Of a DNA stretch of 64,000 nucleotides, positions 32,297-40,142 are shown in pieces (positions within the stretch are counted from its first letter, which is position 1; each line of letters starts with the position of its first letter). The stretch comes from JALZAI01 sp038212215 (GTDB lineage Bacteria; Actinomycetota; Actinomycetes; Mycobacteriales; Jatrophihabitantaceae), in the NCBI GenBank assembly GCA_038212215.1, contig JBBQUT010000017.1:24027-88026 (forward strand), written 5' to 3'. Made by a program: the position numbers and the translations under genes. A model generated the notes under the pieces. The model worked only from the letters and a program-made list of their open reading frames with translations, was not told the origin of the DNA and made no database searches.

Positions 32297-33510
32297 CCTG
32301 CGCTCACGGCGCCGTTCACGACCTGCACCGCGATCCCCGGGAGCGGCGCTGGCGGCGGTCCCTGCAATACCTTGCCGGTCGCTGCGTCGAACGTGCCGCC
32401 GTGGCACGGACAGATGAAACTCTTGGTGGACGAGTCGTAGTCGACGGTGCAGCCCGCATGCGTGCAGATCGCCGAGAACGCCGCGAACGTCGCGTTCGAC
32501 GTGTGAACCAGCCACGCCGGCGAGTTCGAGGTCGGGTCAGTGAACGATTGCGCGTGACCGACCGCGATCGTCGACGCCTGGGCGATCACCGTGCCCGACG
32601 GCGCCGACGAGCCGGCCGGTGTCGTCCCGCCGGCCGGTGTCGTCCCCGTCGCCGGGCCGGAACTCGTACCGCCCGAAACGGGACGCTTCTGCGCTGCCGC
32701 GGGGGTGCCCTTGTCATTGCGCACCAACCGCCCGACCGCGGCCGTCGTACCGGCTAGGAGCACGGTAGCGACGCCGGCACCGGCCACGCCGACGCCGGAA
32801 GCGAGCATCGATCGGCGGTCCAACTCCGCGCGCTGAACAGCTGGCAGGCGCTCGGCGGACGAGAACACCGGGCAACCCCGCGCCCGGGAACATGCTCCGT
32901 CGGCACCCAGCCCGCACTTTGCGTCCCGCGGGCACAGGGTTCTCAGTTTCTCTGCCGACACGCTGACGACAGCGGGTTCACGACCGAGTCCGGACCGAGC
33001 GCGCGCCCGGTCACGTAGCCAGGTGTCCAGACTCAACACGCCGCCTGATCCGATCGCGAGTAGCACCGTCCAGGCAAAGATGAAGACGATGTCGGGCCCG
33101 TAGTAGTACGGCGTTGTGTTCCAGCTCACGGTGAGGAAGAAGCTCAGTGCCAACAGCAACCCGCCGACGGCCGCGAGCCGGGTCAATAGGCCGAGCAACG
33201 CGCCAACACCGACCGCGAGCTCACCGACCGCGATCAGCAGCGCGACGAGCGTCGGCGCATGGGCCGACAGCGAGAGCAACGGCCCGATCGGGCTCTGGCT
33301 CCGCAGTGCCCGCATCTGAGCGAGTACCGAGCTCGGGCTGTTTGGGTCGAGATAGGACGGATCGGCGAGCTTCTGCAGCCCGGCGTAGCAGAACGTAACA
33401 CCGAGGAAGGCGCGCAGCGGCAGCACCGCCCAGCCGGGGTTGCTCAGCCGCGTCGTCCAGATCGGGCCGAGACGTGCAGCGAGGCGGCGCGGGAGCGTAA
33501 TCGAGGACAC
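32293..33510 (-). CDS. DoxX-like membrane domain fused to a Rieske iron-sulfur domain
   Basis: 405 residues. Residues 25-165 are a four-helix DoxX/DoxD-like membrane domain (LRAFLGVTFCYAGLQKLADPSYL). Next is a Cys4 segment, C-x5-C-x7-C-x5-C (about 192-212). Then a twin-Arg anchor DRRSMLASGVGVAGAGVATVLLAG and a Gly/Thr/Pro linker, and finally a Rieske domain with CTHAGC and CPCHGG (two Cys, two His for [2Fe-2S]). DoxX/DoxD parts act on quinones in thiosulfate:quinone oxidoreductase. A membrane quinone-redox role is likely; the donor is unknown. Coupled by GTGA to the b561-like gene. Confidence 0.82.
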   Translation of the reverse strand: MSSITLPRRLAARLGPIWTTRLSNPGWAVLPLRAFLGVTFCYAGLQKLADPSYLDPNSPSSVLAQMRALRSQSPIGPLLSLSAHAPTLVALLIAVGELAVGVGALLGLLTRLAAVGGLLLALSFFLTVSWNTTPYYYGPDIVFIFAWTVLLAIGSGGVLSLDTWLRDRARARSGLGREPAVVSVSAEKLRTLCPRDAKCGLGADGACSRARGCPVFSSAERLPAVQRAELDRRSMLASGVGVAGAGVATVLLAGTTAAVGRLVRNDKGTPAAAQKRPVSGGTSSGPATGTTPAGGTTPAGSSAPSGTVIAQASTIAVGHAQSFTDPTSNSPAWLVHTSNATFAAFSAICTHAGCTVDYDSSTKSFICPCHGGTFDAATGKVLQGPPPAPLPGIAVQVVNGAVSAG

Positions 33511-33582
33511 GCCCCCATGGTGCGGCCAGAGCGTCTAGAAGTTGCGAACAGCCTCACCCGGATGCCAGTTCGCGGGCAGTCG

Positions 33583-34470
33583 TCACTTCCGCGACCTGGC
33601 CTTCTGCAGCCGGGCCAGTGCCGCGTCGGCCTGCTGCGCCGCGCGCTCAGCAGCCTCGCATGCCCGGTTCGCGGTGTCGCGGTCCTTCGCCGCCCGGCGC
33701 TGCTCGGAGTCGGCCGCCGAACGATCGGCCTCCGCCTGCGCGAGCGCCTCGGTGAGTTCGGCAACCCGCGCGCGAGCGTTCGCGGCGCTGTCGCTGGCCG
33801 CGGCCAGCGACACGTCGGCGGCAGCCAGTTCGGCCCCGGCCCGGGTGAGCGTCGAGCGAGCGTCGCGTGCGCTGGTTTGCGCCGCGGTCAGCTCAGCGTG
33901 GCGGTCCTCGTTCGTGCGCGCCGCCGATCTGAGCGGACGGGCGGGCACTGGGCGGACGTCGTCGGGAGCAGCCATCGCGCCAGCCAGATCAACCGGCTCG
34001 AGGCCGGTGGAGCTCAGCGCGCGCATCAGCCGCCCCGAACGAACCGCCGCGGCTGCGGCTTCGTCGCCCAGCGCTGCCTCCAGCGTGGCGCGAACGTCCG
34101 CGGCGGCCGCGTCGGCGAGGGAGTGTCCAGCGCCTTGTACCAGTTCGCGTGCTTGCTGGGTGAGCGATGCGATAACGCGGTGCCGACGGGTCGACAGCGC
34201 CCGCAGCTCGGCGCCGGCCAGCGCGAGTTGTGCCTCGCGAAGCTCTGCGCCGAGGCTCAGCAGATCCTCGAGCTGTGCACTGCGTTCGCGGGCCAGCAGG
34301 TTGATCGCCCACGCGCTCACCGGCGGACGTCGCAGCTCTTTCACAGCGGCAGCAACGTCGCGCTCGCCATCCTGGCGAGCATGGCGGACGGCCGCGTCGC
34401 GGGCCGCCGTGAAATGCTCGGGCGACAGCGCGTAGAGCCGGTCGGCTACCTCGGCGAGCTGCACAGCCAT
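33583..34470 (-). CDS. Coiled-coil protein of unknown function
   Basis: 295 residues. The N-terminus LYALSPEHFTAARDAAVRHAR and LRRPPVSAWAINLLARER is shared with common uncharacterised actinobacterial proteins as I remember them. Residues 185-290 are Ala/Glu/Arg-rich heptads, a long coiled coil. No signal peptide or membrane span. It is the last gene of the Fur-YgfZ-CrcB-CrcB operon, 18 nt after crcB2. Confidence 0.7.
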   Translation of the reverse strand: MAVQLAEVADRLYALSPEHFTAARDAAVRHARQDGERDVAAAVKELRRPPVSAWAINLLARERSAQLEDLLSLGAELREAQLALAGAELRALSTRRHRVIASLTQQARELVQGAGHSLADAAAADVRATLEAALGDEAAAAAVRSGRLMRALSSTGLEPVDLAGAMAAPDDVRPVPARPLRSAARTNEDRHAELTAAQTSARDARSTLTRAGAELAAADVSLAAASDSAANARARVAELTEALAQAEADRSAADSEQRRAAKDRDTANRACEAAERAAQQADAALARLQKARSRK

Positions 34471-34488
34471 GATCCTGCCCTGCGCTCG

Positions 34489-34857
34489 CTAGCCAGCGGT
34501 GGACGTGGCCCACCAACCCAGCGCGGCCGCGGCAGCACCCGCGACGATGGAGGCCGCAAGGTACCCGGCTGCCAGCCGCGGCCGCGCGGTCTGGGCCAAG
34601 CGCATCGTCTCGAAACCGAAGCTCGAATAGGTCGAGAGCGCCCCGCACAAGCCGGTCGCGGCCCCGGCCTGGAGGCCCGTCGAGATGTGTCCGGCCAGTC
34701 CGGTGAGCGCCCCCAGCGCGAGCGAGGCGACAAGGTTCACCGTAAACGTCCCCAACGGGAAGGCGGTCGAGCGCCAGCTCTGGATCGCGCGGTCGCTCAG
34801 GTAGCGCGCCGGCGCGCCGATCGCCGCCCCGAGCGCAATCCACAACGCGACGCTCAC
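34489..34857 (-). CDS. crcB: Fluoride channel CrcB/Fluc, second copy
   Basis: 122 residues, four membrane helices. GAAIGAPARYLSDR at the start, GTFTVNLVAS (Asn of the pore) and GLCGALSTYSSFGFETM (the Phe-box and T/S-S-F region) are Fluc signatures. Two Fluc genes in tandem usually make heterodimers. GTG 34857 overlaps the repeat mini-ORF stop. A fluoride riboswitch was not found before the operon. Confidence 0.92.
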   Translation of the reverse strand: MSVALWIALGAAIGAPARYLSDRAIQSWRSTAFPLGTFTVNLVASLALGALTGLAGHISTGLQAGAATGLCGALSTYSSFGFETMRLAQTARPRLAAGYLAASIVAGAAAAALGWWATSTAG

Positions 34858-34928
34858 GTCCGAACCTCGCTGCGCTCGGTCGGCCGGCCAAGCCCGATCA
34901 CACTGGTTCGCTCACTGCGTTCGCTCAC
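34854..34928 (-). repeat. Family B mini-cistron, one unit between crcB1 and crcB2
   Basis: A 24-residue ORF on the minus strand from GTG 34928 to TGA 34854-34856, beginning VSERSERTSV, core IGLGRP, ending TERSEVRT. The GTG overlaps the crcB1 stop and the TGA overlaps the crcB2 start, both as GTGA. GAGG sits 7 nt before the crcB2 start. The crcB1 C-terminus (VLGRPTERSEVRP) is itself the end of a second, fused unit. Confidence 0.92.
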
Positions 34929-35425
34929 GGCCGAACCTCGCTGCGCTCGGTCGGCCGGCCAAGCACCCGCCTGGTGCCGATCCAGCCCGTCACGACGGCC
35001 AGCATGCACAGGGTTGCCGTGGCCAGTAGGTAGCCCAGCGCGACGATCACCCGTCCGGCATGCAGCAACTGGTCCACGTCCACAGCGAAAGTCGAAAACG
35101 TCGTGTAGCCGCCGAGGACGCCGACGCCGAGAAAGGGGCGCGCCAAGCGAGGCGCGCGCACTGCCCCCAGAACGGCCATCAACACCCCGATCAGCAGGCA
35201 ACCGGACACGTTGATCAACAGCGTCGCCGAGGGGAACACGCCTGCCGCATGGGGCAGCAACACATCCAGTCCGTAGCGTCCCTCGGCGCCCAGGACGCCA
35301 CCCGCCGCGACCGCCAGCAGCAGATTCCACTCACGCGGGCGAAGTTCGGCGGCATTACGCGCATCGTGCAGATCGACGTCTGGATCGAGCGGAACGCGAC
35401 GATCGGCAGGCGGTTCGGCACTCAT
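34925..35425 (-). CDS. crcB: Fluoride channel CrcB/Fluc, first copy with repeat-derived tail
   Basis: 166 residues, longer than typical (about 125). Residues 33-150 are the Fluc domain: GGVLGAEGRYGLDVLL, NVSGCLLIGVLM, GVLGGYTTFSTFAVD. The N-terminal 30 residues are polar. The last 13 residues LGRPTERSEVRP are encoded by a truncated family B repeat joined in frame, so the channel's natural stop was lost. It starts 30 nt after the YgfZ gene. Confidence 0.9.
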   Translation of the reverse strand: MSAEPPADRRVPLDPDVDLHDARNAAELRPREWNLLLAVAAGGVLGAEGRYGLDVLLPHAAGVFPSATLLINVSGCLLIGVLMAVLGAVRAPRLARPFLGVGVLGGYTTFSTFAVDVDQLLHAGRVIVALGYLLATATLCMLAVVTGWIGTRRVLGRPTERSEVRP

Positions 35426-35455
35426 CGCAGCCCACCGTAAACGACGACCGAGCGG

Positions 35456-36466
35456 CTAAACGACACCTGCGTCGATCGCGACGGGGGCGCCGTTCACGGT
35501 CGGAGCGGCGTCGTTGCCCACCGTCCGTTTGATCACCGCAAGCGCAATCGGGCCTAGCTCGTAATGCTGGACGGCGGTCCCGACGAATCCCACCACGCGT
35601 CCGCCGGCCTCGACAGGGGTGCCCGCTGCTGGGGACTCGTCCGACTCCCCGGACAAATGCAACAGCGCCAGCCGGCGGGGCGGGCGGCCCAGGTTGTGCA
35701 CACGTGCCACGGTCTCCTGCCCCCGATAGCAACCCTTGTCCAGGTGGACGGCCGAGCCGATCCAGCCGACCTCGTGTGGAATCGTGCGGTGATCGGTCTC
35801 CACGCCCAGGCGCGGCCGGCGGGCCTCGACTCGCAGCGCCTCGAAGGCCCAGAGTCCGGCCGGGGCGGCTCCGGCGACGTGCAATCGCTCCAGGACGGCG
35901 GGCGCTGCCGTGCGCGGCACGATCAGATCGGCAGCGTCCGACGACGGCCATGCCATCCGGCGTACGAAACCGCCACCGTCCAGCGCAGCAACGCGCTCGG
36001 CGTCCGGGACGGGCAGTCCGGCCGCGGTCAACACCTGCGGCGTAGCCGGTCCGACGAGAGACAGCACGGCCCAGTCAGCGCTCATGTCCACCGGTTCGAC
36101 GCGCTTGAGGAAGCGCATCATTTGCAGGTATTTCAGCACCTCGGACGCTGCACCCGGTTCGGTGTCGATCCAGAAGACGCCGTCGAGGTCGCAACTGTGC
36201 CAATGCTGCTCGACGTGACCATGCGGGGAGAGAACGAGCGCTTCCCGGGCGTCGCCGTCGCGCAGTGCGGACAAGTGTTGCGAGCAGATCGAGTGCAGCC
36301 AGGGCAGTCGATCGACTCCGCTGACCTGCAGCACGTCACGATTCGAGCGGTCGACCACCCCCGCACTGGTTGCCAGTGTGCGCTGCTCGCGCAACGGATC
36401 GCCGTAGTGCCAAGGCAGTGGCGCGTCCAGCCCGGATGCAGGAACGGCCTGCACGCTTGTGCTCAT
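35456..36466 (-). CDS. ygfZ: Folate-binding protein YgfZ/GcvT-like
   Basis: 336 residues. Tetrahydrofolate-dependent helper in iron-sulfur enzyme repair. The family motif K-G-C-Y-x-G-Q-E is present as DKGCYRGQETVARVHNLG (about residue 245), with the redox Cys. PLPWHYGDPLREQRTLATSAGVVDRSNRD is the GcvT-like N-terminus. 7 nt after the Fur-family gene. Confidence 0.9.
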   Translation of the reverse strand: MSTSVQAVPASGLDAPLPWHYGDPLREQRTLATSAGVVDRSNRDVLQVSGVDRLPWLHSICSQHLSALRDGDAREALVLSPHGHVEQHWHSCDLDGVFWIDTEPGAASEVLKYLQMMRFLKRVEPVDMSADWAVLSLVGPATPQVLTAAGLPVPDAERVAALDGGGFVRRMAWPSSDAADLIVPRTAAPAVLERLHVAGAAPAGLWAFEALRVEARRPRLGVETDHRTIPHEVGWIGSAVHLDKGCYRGQETVARVHNLGRPPRRLALLHLSGESDESPAAGTPVEAGGRVVGFVGTAVQHYELGPIALAVIKRTVGNDAAPTVNGAPVAIDAGVV

Positions 36467-36473
36467 GTCGGTG

Positions 36474-36953
36474 TCAATCTTCCCGGGACGAGGCTTGTTC
36501 CGTGCGGTCGCGTTCCGCGCAGCCGCGGCAACGCCCGAACACGGTGAAGTGCGAGCGATCCAGGACGAAGCCCTGCTCCGCCTGAAGCTGCTCCTCCAGG
36601 GCGTTCACCAGGTCAGGCGCCACGTCGACCACTGTCCCGCAGACGTGGCAGACGACGTGGATGTGGTCGTCCTCGGCCGGACGATAGGCCGGTGCACCAT
36701 GGGCGAGGTGGGCGTGGCGCACCATGCCCAGTTCCTCGAGCAGCTCGAGCGTCCGATAGACAGTGGTGAGGTCGACCCCACCGACGGCGTCGTTGATCTG
36801 CTCGGGCGTAGCGTGCCCGAGCGCGCGCACCGCCGCCAGGATTCGCTCGCGCTGCGCTGTCAGGCGCAACCCGCGCGAATGCAGCCGAGCCGTCAGATCC
36901 GGCCCGGCCACCGGAGCATGCGGATGTCCGATCACTCTGGTTCGCTCGCTCAC
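36474..36953 (-). CDS. Fur family metalloregulator
   Basis: 159 residues. Winged helix with ATPEQINDAVGGVDLTTVYRTLELLEELGMV, metal-site histidines in AHLAHGAPAYR and DDHIHVVC, and two Cys pairs (CHVC, CRGC) for structural zinc, the Fur/Zur plan. First gene of the YgfZ-CrcB operon. Its first residues (MSERTRVIG) are encoded by a family B repeat remnant, so the native start was probably displaced. Iron or zinc sensing cannot be told apart here. Confidence 0.87.
   Translation of the reverse strand: MSERTRVIGHPHAPVAGPDLTARLHSRGLRLTAQRERILAAVRALGHATPEQINDAVGGVDLTTVYRTLELLEELGMVRHAHLAHGAPAYRPAEDDHIHVVCHVCGTVVDVAPDLVNALEEQLQAEQGFVLDRSHFTVFGRCRGCAERDRTEQASSRED
36927..36953 (-). repeat. Family B repeat remnant at the Fur start
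   Basis: GTGAGCGAGCGAACCAGAGTGATCGG is a 5' piece of the family B unit, reading VSERTRVIG in the gene's own frame. No upstream co-directional gene remains, so it marks an old insertion whose 3' half was lost. Confidence 0.7.
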
Positions 36954-36979
36954 TCGTCCATGCTAGATAGGCTCGCGCG

Positions 36980-37831
36980 ATGGCGGTGCAGGTTCTGGGT
37001 GTCCTCGGCAACGGCATCCTCGACCCCGCCACGCCGGTCGTCCGCGCCGACGATGCCGGGCTGACACGCGGCGACGGCTGCTTCGAGGGATGCCGCGTCC
37101 GCACCGACACCGCAGGACACACCAGGGTGGACAAGCTGGACCGGCACGTCGCTCGGATGGCCCGCTCGTGCGCTGCACTCGATATGCCATTCGACGAGGC
37201 TGGCTGGCGGACGCTCGTCGAGCAGGCCTGCCGGGCGTGGACGGTAGCCGGCGAGGCAGCGCTGAAGCTCGTTCAGACCCGCGGCCCGGCCGATGGCGGG
37301 CCGACCGGTTTGCTCACCGTCTCGCCGCTCCCGCCCGACTACCCCAGGCAGCGCCGCGAGGGCCTGCGAGTGGTGAGCCTCGCCCGTGGGCTGAGCGCGG
37401 ACGCGTTCGCAGAGGCACCGTGGCTACTCGGCGGCGTCAAGACGCTGTCCTATGCCGTCAACATGGCCGCTCAGAGGGAGGCAGAACGGCGCGGCGCGGA
37501 CGAAGCGATCTTCGTCGCGGCCGATGGCGCCGTGCTGGAGGCACCGACCGGATCGGTGGTCTGGGCATTGGACGGCGGGCTGCACACGACCCCGACCGGC
37601 GACACCGGCATCCTTGCGGGCACCACGCAGCAGCTGCTGTTCGAGCGGGCTGCCGATGTCGGCTGGGCAACCTTCGAGACGCTCGCGACGGTCGAGGACC
37701 TGCACGCCGCCGCGGTCGTCTGGGTGATCAGCAGCGTGCGTGGGCCCGTCGACGTCATCGAGCTCGACGGTAAGGCGCGTAGCCGCAAACCTGTGATCGA
37801 CGCCGAGGTCCGCGCGCTCTGCGACTTCTGA
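36980..37831 (+). CDS. Class IV aminotransferase / 4-amino-4-deoxychorismate lyase-like
   Basis: 283 residues, PLP fold type IV. DDAGLTRGDGCFEGCRV opens the domain, KLVQTRG and the PLP lysine in LGGVKTLSYAVNM (about residue 154) follow, then ADEAIFVAADGAVLEAPTGSVVWAL and GILAGTTQQLLFE. Likely removes pyruvate from aminodeoxychorismate in folate synthesis or transaminates branched substrates. Divergent from Fur, as in M. tuberculosis (Rv0812 next to Rv0811c). ATG 36980 has no strong ribosome site. Confidence 0.82.
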   Translation: MAVQVLGVLGNGILDPATPVVRADDAGLTRGDGCFEGCRVRTDTAGHTRVDKLDRHVARMARSCAALDMPFDEAGWRTLVEQACRAWTVAGEAALKLVQTRGPADGGPTGLLTVSPLPPDYPRQRREGLRVVSLARGLSADAFAEAPWLLGGVKTLSYAVNMAAQREAERRGADEAIFVAADGAVLEAPTGSVVWALDGGLHTTPTGDTGILAGTTQQLLFERAADVGWATFETLATVEDLHAAAVVWVISSVRGPVDVIELDGKARSRKPVIDAEVRALCDF

Positions 37832-38210
37832 TTCGCGCAACCCCGTTGCCGTTACCTACCGGTGCGTCGTACCGTGTCAGTACACGAGAAAGGGGGTGGT
37901 CCAGAGTTGAGTACTTCTAGGACACGTGAGGTGGCTGTCCGCTAGCCGCTGTACCGCAACGGACTGCGTGGCATCTGGTTTCTCTGCCCCTTCGCGAGCG
38001 ATCGCGGCGGCCAGCAATTCCAGGCAGCTACCCGGCCCCGAGTCGTCGGCCCGTCCAGCTGACCCGCGCAACGCGCGGTCAAGACTCGGGGTCGTTCCAT
38101 GCCCACCGGAACGGATTGCCGGGGTCTGGTCCGGTACGCCCTCCCGGCAGCGATCATCATTCAATCGGGCCGTCCCACCCCACCGCGCACATGAAGATCG
38201 CCGCGAGAAC
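37832..38210. other. 379-bp convergent gap with one mini-ORF
   Basis: Between the ends of the aminotransferase and nitrobindin genes. It contains a 12-codon ORF at 37907-37945 (described separately) and GC-rich sequence with several short inverted repeats, for example CCGGCCCC with GGGG segments near 38030-38100. No longer coding frame is convincing. Confidence 0.45.
37907..37945 (+). CDS. Putative 12-residue leader or stand-alone peptide
   Basis: TTG start, peptide MSTSRTREVAVR, then TAG. It follows the purine-rich GGGGGTGG at 37891-37898, an 8-nt spacing. A convergent gap is an odd place for a leader peptide because no gene lies downstream in this direction, so it may belong to an independent small RNA. 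The purine box and peptide resemble conserved actinobacterial mini-ORFs only from memory; unverified. Confidence 0.35.
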   Translation: MSTSRTREVAVR

Positions 38211-38726
38211 CTAGTTGCGCAGAAGCGTCGCGTTCAGGTGCGGGGCATAGGGCCGACCGGCCGGAGCCAGTTCGGTTACGTAGGCGAGCGTCTCGCCGGT
38301 CAACGCATACATCCGCCGTTCGGCGTCGATCGTCTTGGCGCTGGGTGCATGGGCGCTCGACGTGGTCTGGATCAGCCAGCGCTGGTCACCGGCCGTACCG
38401 GCGTACAGCAGCGCAGCACCGGTGTTGGACGCGAGGACGACATCGATGCCATCGGGCCCGTCCCCCGGTCGCCAGAAGCCGGATTCGCGCCAGGCTTGAC
38501 GGATCACGCCCCCGTCAGGGTCCAGCAACCACGAACGGGCCTCATAGGCGAGAAACGGCCGCCCGTCGTGGACGAAGCGGAGTTGCTGTCCGAAGGCGAA
38601 CTGGTCACCGTCGGGTGCGACACCGACGCCGGTGCCGACCCACGCCCCTACGAGCGGCAGCAGCGCGAGCAATGCGTCGTGCAGTGGCGCACCGGAACGC
38701 AGGTCCGCCGTGTCCGGCGCGCTCAC
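38211..38726 (-). CDS. Nitrobindin-like haem protein (peroxynitrite isomerase, FABP/THAP4 type)
   Basis: 171-residue beta-barrel. GAWVGTGVGVAPDG is the nitrobindin GxWxGxG motif; the haem-binding His is expected in PYAPHLNATLLRN at the C-terminus. Binds nitric oxide and converts peroxynitrite to nitrate. Matches Rv0813c by position. GTG 38726 overlaps the stop of a 32-residue membrane peptide (GTGA). Confidence 0.85.
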   Translation of the reverse strand: MSAPDTADLRSGAPLHDALLALLPLVGAWVGTGVGVAPDGDQFAFGQQLRFVHDGRPFLAYEARSWLLDPDGGVIRQAWRESGFWRPGDGPDGIDVVLASNTGAALLYAGTAGDQRWLIQTTSSAHAPSAKTIDAERRMYALTGETLAYVTELAPAGRPYAPHLNATLLRN

Positions 38727-38821
38727 CGCTGCCCGGCAAACAACTTGGTCAGGATGTAGCCCGACGCCGCAAGAATCGCCACGAACGTCGCGACGAGCAG
38801 CATCAGAATGGCGATCTCCAT
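38723..38821 (-). CDS. 32-residue single-span membrane peptide coupled to nitrobindin
   Basis: Reads MEIAILMLLVATFVAILAAS, then GYILTKLFAGQR: one hydrophobic helix followed by a basic tail. ATG 38821 is 7 nt after a TACCCT -10 box on the minus strand, so it is probably leaderless and the first cistron of the transcript. Its stop overlaps the nitrobindin GTG by GTGA. No known family; a membrane anchor or partner for nitrobindin is one idea. Confidence 0.65.
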   Translation of the reverse strand: MEIAILMLLVATFVAILAASGYILTKLFAGQR

Positions 38822-38828
38822 GCGCTGC

Positions 38829-38834
38829 AGGGTA
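38829..38834 (-). promoter_or_regulatory. -10 box of the membrane peptide/nitrobindin transcript
   Basis: TACCCT on the minus strand, 7 nt before ATG 38821. Leaderless arrangement. Confidence 0.5.
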
Positions 38835-38845
38835 TCGCGCCGAGC

Positions 38846-38880
38846 GGGCAGCGCCCGGCCGCCGCGGCCAGGCGCTGCCC
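38846..38880 (-). terminator. Hairpin after the DUF1416 gene
   Basis: GGGCAGCGCC pairs with GGCGCTGCCC around a 15-nt loop, 12 nt past the DUF1416 stop. No U-run follows, but it separates the sulfur operon from the next promoter and fits a GC-rich actinobacterial terminator. Confidence 0.55.
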
Positions 38881-38891
38881 CCAATTGCGAT

Positions 38892-39191
38892 TCAGCCGAG
38901 CGCGAGCGGGGCCTCGATCAGCCCGGGGGCCTCGGCGGTCACCTCGGCGCGAACCTTGCCGTCGCGGTGCATGACCGACAACGTCCAGGTTCCGGGAGCG
39001 GCGAAGAACCGGTAGTCGCCGGTCGCTGAAGTCACGACCTCGGCGGTGAACTCACCGGTGCTGTCCAGCAGGCGCACGTACGCGCCAGGCACCGGCGCGT
39101 CGCCCTGGGACACGACCCCGTAGATCACGGTCTCTTTCTCCAGGTCCACGCCGGCGGGCAGCGTTGGGGACTGGGCGGGTGCTCCGCACAT
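38892..39191 (-). CDS. DUF1416 family protein (SseC-like)
   Basis: 99 residues from ATG 39191; the longer open frame upstream is a shadow of the rhodanese gene. Begins MCGAPAQSPTLPAGVDLEKE, then a transthyretin-like beta-sandwich (YGVVSQGDAPVPGAYVRLLD, TGDYRFFAAPGTWTLSVMH). Always linked to CysA-type rhodaneses in mycobacteria (SseC2-CysA2). The N-terminal Cys is conserved in the family as I remember it. It starts 1 nt after the rhodanese stop. Confidence 0.87.
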   Translation of the reverse strand: MCGAPAQSPTLPAGVDLEKETVIYGVVSQGDAPVPGAYVRLLDSTGEFTAEVVTSATGDYRFFAAPGTWTLSVMHRDGKVRAEVTAEAPGLIEAPLALG

Positions 39192-39192
39192 A

Positions 39193-40026
39193 TCAGACGC
39201 CTTTCTCGATCGGGACGCCGACCAGCGAGCCGTACTCGGTCCACGAGCCGTCGTAATTCTTGACGTTCTGGTGACCGAGCAACTCGTGCAGGGCGAACCA
39301 GGTGTGGCTGGAGCGCTCGCCGATGCGGCAGTAGGCGATGGTCTCCTTGCCGTCGTCGAGGCCTTCGTCACCGTAGAGCTTGGCCAGCTCGTCGTCGGAC
39401 TTGAACGTGCCGTCCTCGTTGGCCGCCTTGCTCCACGGGACGTTCAGTGCGGTCGGGATATGGCCGCCCCGCTGCGACTGCTCCTGCGGCAGATGCGCCG
39501 GAGCGAGGAGCTTGCCGGAGAACTCGTCGGGTGAGCGGACGTCGACCAGGTTCTTCGTGCCGATAGCCTGGATGACCTCGTCACGGAACGCGCGGATCGA
39601 GGTGTCCTGGTCCTTCGCGGTGTAGGACGTCGTGGGGCGCGAGACCGAGTCCTTGGACAGCTCGCGACCGTCGAGTTCCCACTTCTTGCGGCCGCCGTCG
39701 AGCAGCTTTACCGAGTCGTGACCGTACAGCTTGAAGTACCAGTAGGCGTACGCCGCGAACCAGTTGTTGTTGCCGCCGTACAGCACCACAGTGTCGTCAC
39801 TGGCGATGCCCTTGGCCGACAGCAGCGCCTCGAACTGCTCCCTGTCGACGAAGTCGCGTCGGATCTGGTCCTGCAGCTCGGTCTTCCAGTCCAGCTTGAC
39901 GGCGCCGGGCAGGTGCCCGCCGTCATAGGCGGAGGTGTCTTCGTCGACTTCGACGAGGACGACCCCAGCGGTGTTCAGGTTGTTCTCGGCCCAGTCGGCC
40001 GAGACGAGCACGTCAGCGCGGCTCAT
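39193..40026 (-). CDS. Thiosulfate sulfurtransferase (two-domain rhodanese, CysA/SseA type)
   Basis: 277 residues. Two rhodanese domains; the catalytic loop is AYCRIGERSSHTWF with the active Cys near residue 227, the thiosulfate/mercaptopyruvate CRIGERS type. The N-terminal domain has DTSAYDGGHLPGAVKLDW. ATG 40026 is chosen because GGAG lies just upstream; ATG 40041 is possible. Operon with DUF1416 behind a Cys-rich leader peptide. Confidence 0.93.
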   Translation of the reverse strand: MSRADVLVSADWAENNLNTAGVVLVEVDEDTSAYDGGHLPGAVKLDWKTELQDQIRRDFVDREQFEALLSAKGIASDDTVVLYGGNNNWFAAYAYWYFKLYGHDSVKLLDGGRKKWELDGRELSKDSVSRPTTSYTAKDQDTSIRAFRDEVIQAIGTKNLVDVRSPDEFSGKLLAPAHLPQEQSQRGGHIPTALNVPWSKAANEDGTFKSDDELAKLYGDEGLDDGKETIAYCRIGERSSHTWFALHELLGHQNVKNYDGSWTEYGSLVGVPIEKGV

Positions 40027-40142
40027 GTGGTGTGTCTCCATTCGGTGTGAGTGCAGCTTGAGGGCGGGTGCAGCTTCAGGCAGTGCAGCACGAAGGGCAG
40101 CACGAGCAGACGATTGGGCGCGGTGGCGCGGGCGTCAGCTGA

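Noticed and set aside
34489..35455. Fluoride riboswitch upstream of crcB
   Set aside because: Only 30 nt separate YgfZ and crcB1 and no such fold is visible in the operon leader.
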